From JAPOXR01 sp963662395 (GTDB lineage: Bacteria > Pseudomonadota > Alphaproteobacteria > Rhodobacterales > Rhodobacteraceae), in the NCBI GenBank assembly GCA_963662395.1, contig OY759511.1:2852001-2916000 (forward strand): DNA of 64,000 bases, given 5' to 3'. Each line of letters begins with the position of its first letter. The first letter of the stretch is position 1. Shown piece after piece: positions 38,695-46,837 of the stretch. The position numbers and the translations under genes were made by a program. The notes beneath the pieces were generated by a model, which ran no database searches, was not told the origin of the DNA, and saw nothing but the letters and a program-made list of their open reading frames with translations.

Positions 38695-39633
38695 ATGGTG
38701 CAATTCATCGAATATCCGGAGGCCGACCGGCTTCTCGACTGGAAGGAGTTGGCCGCCGCCTTGCAGGCCGGCCACCGGAGGCCGCGGGCACAGATCGCCG
38801 ATCAATTTCTGTCAAGAGGGGAGGATACCATCCTGTCCCGGGCGGCAGTCATTGACGGGATCGGAGTTGCCGTCAAGACTGCGACCCTCTTTCCGGGAAA
38901 TGTCGGGGAGGGACTTCCATCCATCAACGGAGCAATGGTTCTCTTTGCCGACCGGACCGGCATGATCGAGGCGCTGATCGATTTTCACCTGGTCACCAAG
39001 TGGAAAACTGCTGCAGATTCGATCCTGGCCGCCGGGTTGCTGGCCAGGTCCGATTCCCGCCGGATACTCATTGTCGGTGCCGGGACCGTTGCCCGGTCGC
39101 TGCTGGACGCCTATTCGGCGATGTTTCCGGCGGCCGAATTCCGGATCTGGAACCGGACCCGCTCGAATGCCGATCGCCTGGTGTCGGAACTGGCTGGCCA
39201 ATATGCCGTCGAAGTGGCCGCCGACCTGGCTGATGCGGTTGCCGAGGCTGATATTGTCGCCTGTGCAACCATGTCACCGGTGCCGGTCATATGCGGGGAC
39301 TGGCTTGCACCGGGCACCCATCTTGACCTGATTGGAGCCTACCGGCCGGACTTGCGCGAGGCAGATGACACGGCGCTGCGGCGGTCGCGGATATTCGTGG
39401 ATTCCCGCGACACCACCATTGATCACATCGGCGAACTTGCCCTGCCGATTGCCCGCAAGGTCATCACCACTGATGACATCGTTGCCGATTTCTATGATCT
39501 CCCCGCTGGCAGCTTCACCAGGCATTCCGATGACGAGATCACCCTGTTCAAGAATGGCGGCGGTGCCCATCTCGACCTGATGACCGCCCGCTATATCCTG
39601 GACAAGTGGAGCCGGCATCGGCCGGCCGGGTAG
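38695..39633 (+). CDS. Ornithine cyclodeaminase / mu-crystallin family protein
   Basis: NAD(P)-dependent enzyme of 312 residues. An N-terminal substrate domain includes GIGVAVKTATLFPGN with the conserved Lys and GAMVLFADRTGMIEALID, then a Rossmann motif ILIVGAGTVARSLLDAY and the second half VACATMSPVPVICGDWL and GTHLDLIGAYRPDLREAD. Family members deaminate ornithine to proline or reduce cyclic imines; the sequence alone does not tell which. The start at ATG 38695 lies 3 bases after the relaxase relic stop. C-terminal ITLFKNGGGAHLDLMTARYI is typical. Confidence 0.85.
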   Translation: MVQFIEYPEADRLLDWKELAAALQAGHRRPRAQIADQFLSRGEDTILSRAAVIDGIGVAVKTATLFPGNVGEGLPSINGAMVLFADRTGMIEALIDFHLVTKWKTAADSILAAGLLARSDSRRILIVGAGTVARSLLDAYSAMFPAAEFRIWNRTRSNADRLVSELAGQYAVEVAADLADAVAEADIVACATMSPVPVICGDWLAPGTHLDLIGAYRPDLREADDTALRRSRIFVDSRDTTIDHIGELALPIARKVITTDDIVADFYDLPAGSFTRHSDDEITLFKNGGGAHLDLMTARYILDKWSRHRPAG

Positions 39634-40145
39634 TGACCCGGGCGCCTGGCCGCAGCCGGCAACCTTGAATGACGGGCCCCTGGAGGTCGCCGATGCAATT
39701 CCGACAAGGATGCGGGGCGGCGGCCTGCGACGAAGACATGCTGCGCTGACCCCGAACGGAAGGGCGGTGGCTGCGGGAATGGTGCCTGGCAATTGTCGAA
39801 CCGCCGCAAGCCCCCGCTGTCTGGCACGGGTATTCCGGCGCTGGTGGAGAAGGCTTCCCTCCAGGCGGCAGGACTCCGTGCATCCCGCGAGACTCTGCAA
39901 GCCTCTGCCACGACCGGACTTCTGACGTGATGGGCAATGTTCACAATGCAGGAGTTCCATCCCCATGGTGGCGGTCATCAGTGATGACCTGGAGAGGGCG
40001 GCATCGTGGCATTGCGCCGTCGCCCGGAACATGCGTCAGTGGCGTTTGCTCCCACATGCCGCACGAAGAATCTGGTAATTGCCGGCCGCCACCTATATTG
40101 CACCCTGCTGGCAGCCCGGTGGCAGAGAGTGCGGAGTGGAACATC
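39634..40145. other. Gap before yciB
   Basis: About 510 bases between the cyclodeaminase gene and yciB. Overlapping open frames exist, but no motif or conserved start is visible. I would expect a promoter for yciB near its right end but could not choose one. Confidence 0.3.
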
Positions 40146-40751
40146 ATGCAGGACGGGAAACGGAGCATTCATCCCGGGCTCAAATCTGCCCTCGAATTCG
40201 GCCCGTTGATCCTGTTCTTCGGCGGCTACATGGTGATCAGGGATCAGACCTTCATCATTGGCAGCACCGAGTATGCCGGTTTCGTGGTGATGTCGGCGAT
40301 GTTCATACCGCTCCTGCTCATCTCCTCGGCGATTTCCTGGAAGCTTACCGGCGAGTTGTCGAAAATGCAGGTGGTCACGGCGGTTCTGGTGGTCGTGTTC
40401 GGCGGTCTGACCGTCTGGTTCAATGACGAACGGTTCTTCAAGATCAAGCCGACCATCATCTACCTTCTCTTCGGCGCCATTCTGGGCTTCGGGCTGCTGC
40501 GCGGCCGGTCCTTCCTTGAATATGCAATGGGCGGCGAGCTGAATATGCGGGAGGAAGGGTGGATGATCATGACCCGGCGAGCGGTTGCCTTCTGCCTGGC
40601 CCTGGCTGTCGCCAACGAGGTGGTCTGGCGGATGATGTCCACGGATTTCTGGGTCACGTTCAAGTCGTTCGGTGTTCCCGGCTTGACCATGCTGTTCTTT
40701 GTATCGCAGTTCATCATGCTGCGCGGATACATGGCTGCCGACAATTCCTGA
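40146..40751 (+). CDS. yciB: YciB/IspZ inner-membrane septation protein
   Basis: Integral membrane protein of 201 residues. Family landmarks are LEFGPLILFFGGY near the N-terminus, then multiple membrane segments: AGFVVMSAMFIPLLLISSAI, MQVVTAVLVVVFGGLTVWF, IYLLFGAILGFGLL, AFCLALAVANEVVWRM with FWVTFKSFGV between the last two, and LTMLFFVSQFIM. YciB is associated with cell-envelope and division functions. Start chosen at ATG 40146 (MQDGKRSIHPG); the open frame upstream lacks membrane-protein character. No operon partners on either side. Confidence 0.85.
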   Translation: MQDGKRSIHPGLKSALEFGPLILFFGGYMVIRDQTFIIGSTEYAGFVVMSAMFIPLLLISSAISWKLTGELSKMQVVTAVLVVVFGGLTVWFNDERFFKIKPTIIYLLFGAILGFGLLRGRSFLEYAMGGELNMREEGWMIMTRRAVAFCLALAVANEVVWRMMSTDFWVTFKSFGVPGLTMLFFVSQFIMLRGYMAADNS

Positions 40752-40962
40752 TCGCAGCCGGAAAATTCCGACCCTGCCGCGCCCTGCAGCCATCCGGTTC
40801 TGTTCATCAGTGCGTGGTGCCGAGTTGGCCTGGCCTGGCCTCCCGCCAGCCTGGACAGCGGCGAGCCCGGGCCGAAGACCCTGGACCCTCGGGCTTGATT
40901 GGGCGGGAGCCAGCCCCATATTACGGCAGATGCCGTGATGATATGCAGAATTGGAGCCACGA

Positions 40963-41577
40963 ATGAAGATTGTTGTCTTTGGCGCGACCGGCAAGACCGG
41001 GGAAATTGCCAGTCGGAATGCGCTCGAGTCGGGCCATGACGTCACCGTCTTCGGACGTTCGGTTGAACGGAAGCTTGCCGATGACAATGTGAACAGGATC
41101 CGGGGAAACGTGCTGGATGGCGACGCCGTCGGCATGGCCGTGGCCGGCCAGGATGCGGTGCTGGTCTGTCTCGGGCCGGTCAGCACCAAGGATCGCACCA
41201 CGCTCAGTGTCGGTGCGCAGAACATCAGTGCGGCGATGAAGGAGCATGGCGTCCGGCGCATTGTCTTCATCTCCGCCGCCGGGGTTGGCGACAGTTGGCC
41301 GCGCATCCCCTGGTATTCGAAGCTGCTGTTTTCGACCATGCTGAAGACCATCCTCGCCGAGCATGCGCGGGAGGAGCAAATATTCGCCGCCGACCACCTG
41401 GACTGGACGGCGGTGCGGGCGGCGGTCCTGACCAACAAGGAGGGCTCCGGCAAGGTCTCCGCGTCGAACTCGACACCGACGAAGACGATTTCCCGCTCCG
41501 ACCTGGCCGGTTTCCTGGCGAGCCAGATCACGTCCGACGATCACGTCAACCAGGTCATCTGCGTGACCTCGGCCTGA
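40963..41577 (+). CDS. NAD(P)-binding (NmrA-like / atypical SDR) protein
   Basis: Protein of 204 residues with a Rossmann fold: MKIVVFGATGKTGEIASRNA at the N-terminus has the GxxGxxG dinucleotide motif, then VTVFGRSVER, VLVCLGPVST and RIVFISAAGVGDSW follow the order of the NAD(P)H-binding SDR_a5/NmrA family. It lacks the classical Tyr-x3-Lys pair in the usual spacing, so it may be a redox sensor or reductase like BLVRB-type proteins. Start chosen at 40963 rather than 40951 because the strand begins directly at Met. Confidence 0.78.
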   Translation: MKIVVFGATGKTGEIASRNALESGHDVTVFGRSVERKLADDNVNRIRGNVLDGDAVGMAVAGQDAVLVCLGPVSTKDRTTLSVGAQNISAAMKEHGVRRIVFISAAGVGDSWPRIPWYSKLLFSTMLKTILAEHAREEQIFAADHLDWTAVRAAVLTNKEGSGKVSASNSTPTKTISRSDLAGFLASQITSDDHVNQVICVTSA

Positions 41578-41829
41578 AGACACCCTGCTGAAATCCCCCG
41601 AACTGTACCAGACCCGTTGAGGCAATGCGCCCTGTGGCGCGTCCTGGGATGCACGCCAATTCCTTGGGTCGACATGATCCATTCTCCGTTCCGGGGGCGG
41701 CGAAGCGCCCGGGGGTTGAAGATTTGCCGCTTCGATGCTCTTCGTGACCGCCTCCCGGCGCGGTCGACAATGACCGGACCAACCGGTCGGCGCCGTGAGA
41801 CCGGAAATCGAGAACAGGAGTATCGAGGC

Positions 41830-42318
41830 ATGTGCAACGATGACATGCAGCCGGGTCCCGGCCCGGAGGTGGTGGCAGCCCTGAAGGAACTGGCCGGCAA
41901 GGGCCCGGGGAGGCACGGGGTCATGTGCGGGTCCGGCGGCACCTCCACCGAGTACCGGCTTGACAGCGGCGAGGTTCGGAGCCGATGCCTTCCGACCACC
42001 TTCGAGGACACGGCGCGGTCGCGTCTTGCCGAGCCGGTTCCGGAACTGGAGGGCGTGCTGGCCGGCATCGACATCGCCATCCGCGACGTGTCGCGGGGCG
42101 GCAGCAGCACCATCTGCGCGTCGCTGCTCGAGAAGATTGATGCCGCGCTTCCGGCATCCGACTGCCCGCAATGCGGCAAGCCGATGGAGCGGCACCGGAA
42201 GACCGGCAAGGTCTTTGCCTCGCGTCCGGGACCGGTGGAGGTTGTCCGCACATATTGCCGCTGCCGGGGCTGTGGCGCGGGCTTCTTCCCCCTGGACAGC
42301 GATCTCGGGCCGGAGGGG
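41830..42318 (+). pseudogene. ISKra4-like transposase N-terminal fragment
   Basis: N-terminal region only. A helical beginning (GPEVVAALKELAGKG) is followed by EKIDAALPASDCPQCGKPME, a zinc-binding CxxC, then VVRTYCRCRGCGAGFFPLDS, the second cysteine pair and the FFPLD box of ISKra4-type transposases. After LGPEGQ the sequence turns into unrelated DNA that contains the AbiEii relic in the opposite strand. The catalytic domain is absent. Confidence 0.65.
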
Positions 42319-42344
42319 CAGACCGCCACGCCGGGGTCAAGGAC

Positions 42345-42504
42345 TTTCCCTGCTGTGGGGCGACAGACTCAGCCGGTAGAGAAACCGCTCGATGGCAAAG
42401 CGTGTGAACGCAAGCTGGACGTTTTCCTTGCATTCGTCGGCGCGCCGGGCAAGTCGCGCTTGGACCGAGGCGCCGACATTGTTGCGCGGAGGTTTCGGGG
42501 TCAT
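42345..42504 (-). pseudogene. AbiEii toxin N-terminal fragment
   Basis: MTPKPPRNNVGASVQARLAR with FTRFAIERFLYRLSLSPHS matches the N-terminus of the AbiEii/AbiGii nucleotidyltransferase toxins (NVGASVRARL, RYALERLLYRL). The start overlaps the stop of the AbiEi fragment (ATGA), the usual operon junction. Everything after about 50 residues is lost at the ISKra4 fragment, so the GSx10D nucleotidyltransferase centre is missing. Confidence 0.6.
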
Positions 42505-42725
42505 ACCGTGGCCTCGATATAGGGCCGCATCACGTTCTGTACGCGGTCGATGGCGGCGAAATGCCAAATGTCATCGACCGTGGCGCGGCGGCTACGGAGA
42601 CAGTCTCCGAGTGCCTCAATGGCGACATCAAGACCGACCCGGCTACGGTATTTGAAGCAGTCGGCGACCGTCCTGGCGGGGTTGGTGATAGGCACTTCCA
42701 CCTGCTCGACCGGGAGATGGATCAT
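42501..42725 (-). pseudogene. AbiEi antitoxin C-terminal fragment
   Basis: The 74 residues contain ITNPARTVADCFKYRSRVGL and DVAIEALGDCLR, then WHFAAIDRVQNVMRPYIEA, which match the C-terminal domain of type IV antitoxin AbiEi. The N-terminal wing (DNA-binding half) is gone; the frame ends at a 16-base palindrome next to the MFS gene. Without the helix-turn-helix the antitoxin cannot regulate transcription. Confidence 0.6.
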
Positions 42726-42741
42726 GGCGCCGGCCGGCGCC
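42726..42741. repeat. Perfect GC palindrome
   Basis: GGCGCCGGCCGGCGCC, fully self-complementary over 16 bases, between the truncated antitoxin fragment and the 3' end of the MFS gene. It could act as a terminator stem for the MFS transcript, though no T-run follows, or mark the recombination joint. Confidence 0.45.
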
Positions 42742-42758
42742 TCTCCACTTCCGTTCGG

Positions 42759-44015
42759 TCAGGCCATGACCCTGGAATCAACCGGCCGTTCGTTGATCGG
42801 CAGGTGGACCAGGGCCGAGAATGCGCCGACCCCGACCCCGATCCACCATACGAGATCGTAGGTTCCATGGGCGTCATGGAGAAGGCCGCCCAGCCACACG
42901 CCGGCAAATCCGCCGAGCTGATGGGAAAGAAAGATGATTCCGTAGAGCGTGCCCATGTAGCGCAGCCCGTAGATGTAGGCGATCAGGCCGCTGGTCAGCG
43001 GGATGGTGGCCAGCCACAGCGCTCCCATGACCGCCGAGAACAGCAGCACCGATTCCGGTGTGATGGGGAAGATGAAGAACAGGGCGGCAGCGATGGTCCG
43101 GCCGGCATAGATCGCCGACAGGAGGTATTTCCGCGAGTAGGTTTTGCCGAGCCATCCGGCAAGGATGGTGCCGGCAATATTGGTCAGGCCGATGATCGAT
43201 ATCGATACTGCACCGAGCGTTGACGTGGAGGCGATTCCCAGCCGGGCCAGGGTGCCCGACGGATCGATGGCGCCGCACATCTCGGTAATCAGCGCCGGAA
43301 AATGGGCGGTGATGAATGACAGCTGGTAGCCACAGGAGAAGAAGCCGACGAAGATCAGGGTGTAGGAGGGATCCCTGAATGCACCGAGCAGGATCTTCCT
43401 CATGCTCTCTTCCAGCTCGTCGCGGGGAGCTGCCTCCGGCGACCGGATCATCGGCAGCGCGGCGAGGGTTCCGAGAATGACCACGGCGAAGGCCAGGAAC
43501 ACCGACTGCCATGACATGAAGCCCAGCATCCAGTCGGCGACCGGCGCCCCGACGACCTGGCCGGCGGAGCCGGCGGCGGTGGCGATACCCAGCGCCAGCG
43601 ACCGGTTCTGGTCGGAGCTGGCGCGCCCGACAATGGCAAGGATGACGCCGAAGCCGGTGCCGGCAACACCCATGCCGATCATGAATTCGAGAAGCTGGTG
43701 GGCCAGCGGCGTCGTTGCGAAACCGGACAGGACCAGGCCAGCAGCGTAGAGGACAACCCCGAGAATGATGGCAATCCGGTCGCCGATCTTCTCGGCAATG
43801 GCGCCGAAAATCGGCTGGCCTATCCCCCAGGCAAGGTTCTGGATGGCGATGGCCAGCGAGAACTCGACCCGCATCCAGCCGAGCTCCTCGGCGATCGGTA
43901 TCTGGAACACGCCGAAGCTGGAGCGGATAGCGAAACTGGTCAGGATGATCAGGCAGCCGCCAATCAGCACCGGCGTGACCAGGGATGACTTCGAAGCTGC
44001 TGTTGTTCCGGACAT
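42759..44015 (-). CDS. MFS transporter (oxalate/formate antiporter-like)
   Basis: Major facilitator of 418 residues with about twelve membrane segments. Landmarks: LIGGCLIILTSFAIRSSFGV in segment 1, QIPIAEELGWMRVEFSLAIA, then the loop 2-3 motif FGAIAEKIGDRIAII, SAGQVVGAPVADWMLGF in the first half, and the central loop IRSPEAAPRDELEESMRK. The second half has FVGFFSCGYQLSFITAHFPA and YGIIFLSHQLGGFAGVWLGG. These resemble monocarboxylate/oxalate-formate antiporters of the OFA group; the substrate is not predictable. No regulator or operon partner nearby. Confidence 0.8.
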   Translation of the reverse strand: MSGTTAASKSSLVTPVLIGGCLIILTSFAIRSSFGVFQIPIAEELGWMRVEFSLAIAIQNLAWGIGQPIFGAIAEKIGDRIAIILGVVLYAAGLVLSGFATTPLAHQLLEFMIGMGVAGTGFGVILAIVGRASSDQNRSLALGIATAAGSAGQVVGAPVADWMLGFMSWQSVFLAFAVVILGTLAALPMIRSPEAAPRDELEESMRKILLGAFRDPSYTLIFVGFFSCGYQLSFITAHFPALITEMCGAIDPSGTLARLGIASTSTLGAVSISIIGLTNIAGTILAGWLGKTYSRKYLLSAIYAGRTIAAALFFIFPITPESVLLFSAVMGALWLATIPLTSGLIAYIYGLRYMGTLYGIIFLSHQLGGFAGVWLGGLLHDAHGTYDLVWWIGVGVGAFSALVHLPINERPVDSRVMA

Positions 44016-44265
44016 CTGCCTGCCATCGTCCCGCGGGCCCGGTCCGAACCAGGCTGTCGACCGCCCCGCCCATGTTCCGGGAATTCAGACAGCCGCTATA
44101 TCGCCATGCATGGCGAGCCTGCAATCCCGCAACTTTCAACAGGAAACTGCCTGTTTCAAGGCCGGGTTGCCCATTGCCCGTTATCGATGTGTCACGTGAG
44201 CCGGGTAGATCAGGGGTTGCAGATTCACGAGATCCGTCTCCGGATCGTGGCCATGAGGCAGGCAA

Positions 44266-45681
44266 TTGGCAGAACAGGGCAGTCACCGGAGCGAGGATCC
44301 ATTCCTGCTGCTTGTGCTGGCCGTCATCATGGCGGCGTGCGTGCTGTCAGCCATTTCCTTCCTTGCCGAGGATTTTCGCCGGCTGACAACGCTGGCGGCG
44401 TGGCTGCATGTCTGGCCCGTGGCCCGGGCCGGATCGAGTCATGCCTACCTCGCCGACCTTCCCCTTCTTGGCCAGCATCTTGTCCGCCCGTCGATCACCG
44501 TCGAGGAATTCCTGCGATCCCGATGGCCGGAGCCGGTCAGCCGGGAGGAGTGGACGGCAATCCAGCTCGTTGCCGGCAGGGCGGCGATTCTCATCCATGG
44601 CCCGGTATTCACCTGGTTTGCACTCCGGCGAAGGCGCAAGCGACCGGACCTGCTGTTCAGGTCCACCCATGATCTTGAAAGCCTGATCGAGGCGCAGTCG
44701 GCACATTGGCCGCATCTGGGAATCGTCCGTCACTTCGATCTCCCGCATCTGAGAGTGAACCCGGACCAGGCTGTTGCCGAGGCGGCCCGGCAGCGAGACC
44801 AGGCAATGTCGCAACCAGCCCCTGATACGGGCCATCTCCTGAAGCCGGCCATGCCTCCCCTGGTGCCGCCGGATCTCGAAATGGCATTGCAACCGGAGAC
44901 CTGGTTGCGGGCGCAGGGCCTGGCCACCGGCGCGCCGCCTGTCGCGCTGCCCGAGGAAAGGATGCCCGGCAACGACCGGGAATGGGGGCACCTGACCAGC
45001 GACGCGATCTGCGAGGTGCTCGAGGAGCAGCTCGGCAGGCCCTGGACCGGGTTTGACGGGCTCAGGCCGGTCCATCGGGCGCTGGTGGCGGCAATCGCCC
45101 TCGGCCATGATTTCCGGCGGCGGGAGATGGCCCGGTTGCTGTCCACCCTGGCTGCCCTGGCCGAGCGCGCGGCCCGGCAAGGACGCAGGCTGGAAGAGAC
45201 CCTGCCGGATCATCCCCGGCTGGCAGCGAGAATCGACCGGATCCTGAATGGCCAGCCCGGCAAGGGGCTCCTCGAGGTGGCGACCCGGCACGGTTGGCAG
45301 AAGACCGCGATCATCGGCATGTTGCAGGCTGCCCGCGAGGATCGAGGCGTGATTTCCACGGCTTCCCTGGTCTGGGTCAAGCATGACGATCGCGATCTGT
45401 GGTATGCGCTGAATTCGGCCGGCAATTTCACGACATCGGCTGAAGCGGCCGGACCGTCCGCACATTACCGGGCCGAACAGCAGGCTGGCCAGGCCTTGCG
45501 GCGACCCGCGGTGTTCCAGCTGTCCCGCTCGCTGACCGAGGACTACCTTGATCTTGACAACCCGCGCACGTTGCAACGCCGGATAGCGGCCAGGAAACGC
45601 CGCCCAGTCGGCTTCAAGCTGATGGAGAGAGCCGCCGAATGGACGTCGTGCAGCCAGGATCTGGCCGGAGACCGGAAGTGA
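44266..45681 (+). CDS. DotM/IcmP (TrbA)-like conjugation protein
   Basis: Protein of 471 residues. An N-terminal membrane segment FLLLVLAVIMAACVLSAISF, a second short one near 107-120, then a long cytosolic domain. The signature near the C-terminus is AREDRGVISTASLVWVKHDD and LWYALNSAGNFTTSAEAAGP with SAHYRAEQQAG, which corresponds to the DotM/IcmP core (RG-LP-A-FLWLK-DR-LWYALN, EAAG-AHY). DotM is part of the coupling complex of type IVB secretion systems and TrbA its IncI-plasmid homologue. Its stop overlaps the next start (TGATG). Only this and the pilus genes of the system are present; dotL, icmB and others are not in the window. Confidence 0.75.
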   Translation: MAEQGSHRSEDPFLLLVLAVIMAACVLSAISFLAEDFRRLTTLAAWLHVWPVARAGSSHAYLADLPLLGQHLVRPSITVEEFLRSRWPEPVSREEWTAIQLVAGRAAILIHGPVFTWFALRRRRKRPDLLFRSTHDLESLIEAQSAHWPHLGIVRHFDLPHLRVNPDQAVAEAARQRDQAMSQPAPDTGHLLKPAMPPLVPPDLEMALQPETWLRAQGLATGAPPVALPEERMPGNDREWGHLTSDAICEVLEEQLGRPWTGFDGLRPVHRALVAAIALGHDFRRREMARLLSTLAALAERAARQGRRLEETLPDHPRLAARIDRILNGQPGKGLLEVATRHGWQKTAIIGMLQAAREDRGVISTASLVWVKHDDRDLWYALNSAGNFTTSAEAAGPSAHYRAEQQAGQALRRPAVFQLSRSLTEDYLDLDNPRTLQRRIAARKRRPVGFKLMERAAEWTSCSQDLAGDRK

Positions 45682-46157
45682 TGGCGATGATCCCGGCGCT
45701 GGTTGGCTCGAGCCTCCTTGCCATCCAGCTTGCCTCCGGTTCGGGACCAGGAGGCCATTCGGGATTTGCGGAAAGCTGGAGGTGGAACATGATGATGGCG
45801 CACGCCTCGGCCATTGTTGCCGCCAGCGATGGTGGTCTCGTTGCCGGGAGGCTTTCTCAACCGGAGAGATGGCCATTCAGGAATATCGACGACTGGCGGA
45901 GCGAACTGGTGGTCGATGGCGACAGGACGGTGCTGCTGACCTGGTCCGCCACCAATGACGCGCCGGCTGGCGGTCTCGATGCAATGTTGCCGCTCCTGGA
46001 CCGGCTGGCCGACGAGGCGATTCCGGGTCTCGGCCACTTCGGCGGCAGGTTTGCACTCGCTGGCGATGGCGGCTGCGTGGTCGGTGTGACTCCGGTTCCC
46101 GTTCCTGCCAGTGCGATCCCAGCCGGGACATTGGTGGTGGGAAGCTGGATCCGGTAG
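45681..46157 (+). CDS. PilM-like pilus accessory protein
   Basis: Protein of 158 residues. An N-terminal hydrophobic segment MIPALVGSSLLAIQLASGS is followed by a soluble domain with WRWNMMMAHASAIVAASDGG and FALAGDGGCVVGVTPVPVPA. Size, topology and position between a TrbA-like gene and a prepilin peptidase gene are like PilM of IncI thin-pilus clusters. The sequence match is weak; the call rests mainly on gene order. Start taken at ATG 45681, overlapping the previous stop. Confidence 0.5.
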   Translation: MAMIPALVGSSLLAIQLASGSGPGGHSGFAESWRWNMMMAHASAIVAASDGGLVAGRLSQPERWPFRNIDDWRSELVVDGDRTVLLTWSATNDAPAGGLDAMLPLLDRLADEAIPGLGHFGGRFALAGDGGCVVGVTPVPVPASAIPAGTLVVGSWIR

Positions 46158-46159
46158 CG

Positions 46160-46837
46160 GTGTTCTGGCTCCTGTTCACGGCTCCGGTGGCGGCGATTGC
46201 GGCAGTCCGGGGATTGCGGCGGGTCGAGCCCGGTGGTGGCGAGCCATCCATGGCACTCGCTGCCGTGGCCGCCAGCCTGCTGGCTGCCGGCCTGCATGTC
46301 CTGGCCATCGACCAGGATGTGGATGCGGTGATGGCCCGGCCGGAATCGATCTTCCTCCTGAGCATGCTGATCATCGCCGGCATGGTCGACCTCGACACCG
46401 CCTGGGCGCCCCGGGAGCTGATGATCCCGATCTGCGCCGCCGCCGGGGTGGTCTCACCGCTCGGCCACGGGCCCGAATGGCCCGTGCAGGCGGCGGGCAT
46501 GGCGGCCGGATTGCTGCTCTACCCGGCCATGCAGCTGGTCTGGCACCTGCAGGATGTGACCGGGATGCGCGCCGTTCCTCCAGCAGACGCCGCCATGTTC
46601 TGCCTTCCGGCCATCCTCTTCGGATTCGGAGTGATGTCCATCCTCTGCTACGCATCGATCGGCGCCGTGGCGATGCTTGCCGTTCTGGCCGGGCGGCAGC
46701 AGGGGCTGGCCGAGGCCGCCCGCTCGTTGCCATTGGCGGGTGGCAGGCCGGTCGCGCTTGTCGGCGTGTTTGCGCCGGTCCTGTTCGCGGCCCTGGGGGC
46801 CGAGATCATTCTTGCCTCCGTTGGTGGGTCGAATTGA
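46160..46837 (+). CDS. PilU/PilD-like prepilin peptidase, atypical active site
   Basis: Membrane protein of 225 residues with about seven hydrophobic segments in the A24 aspartic peptidase layout. The first Asp region reads MVDLDTAWAPRELMIPI, compatible with the first catalytic Asp before the LP-containing loop. The second site, normally GxGD, reads VPPADAAMFCLP, so only the Asp of this motif is kept. A GTG start two bases after the previous stop is used. Together with the pilin-like gene after it, which it would process, the role as leader peptidase is likely but the altered motif lowers confidence. Confidence 0.55.
   Translation: MFWLLFTAPVAAIAAVRGLRRVEPGGGEPSMALAAVAASLLAAGLHVLAIDQDVDAVMARPESIFLLSMLIIAGMVDLDTAWAPRELMIPICAAAGVVSPLGHGPEWPVQAAGMAAGLLLYPAMQLVWHLQDVTGMRAVPPADAAMFCLPAILFGFGVMSILCYASIGAVAMLAVLAGRQQGLAEAARSLPLAGGRPVALVGVFAPVLFAALGAEIILASVGGSN

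Noticed and set aside
39978..41531. 517-codon minus-strand frame over yciB and the NAD(P)-binding gene
   Set aside because: Both plus-strand genes have clear family signatures, and this frame has none.
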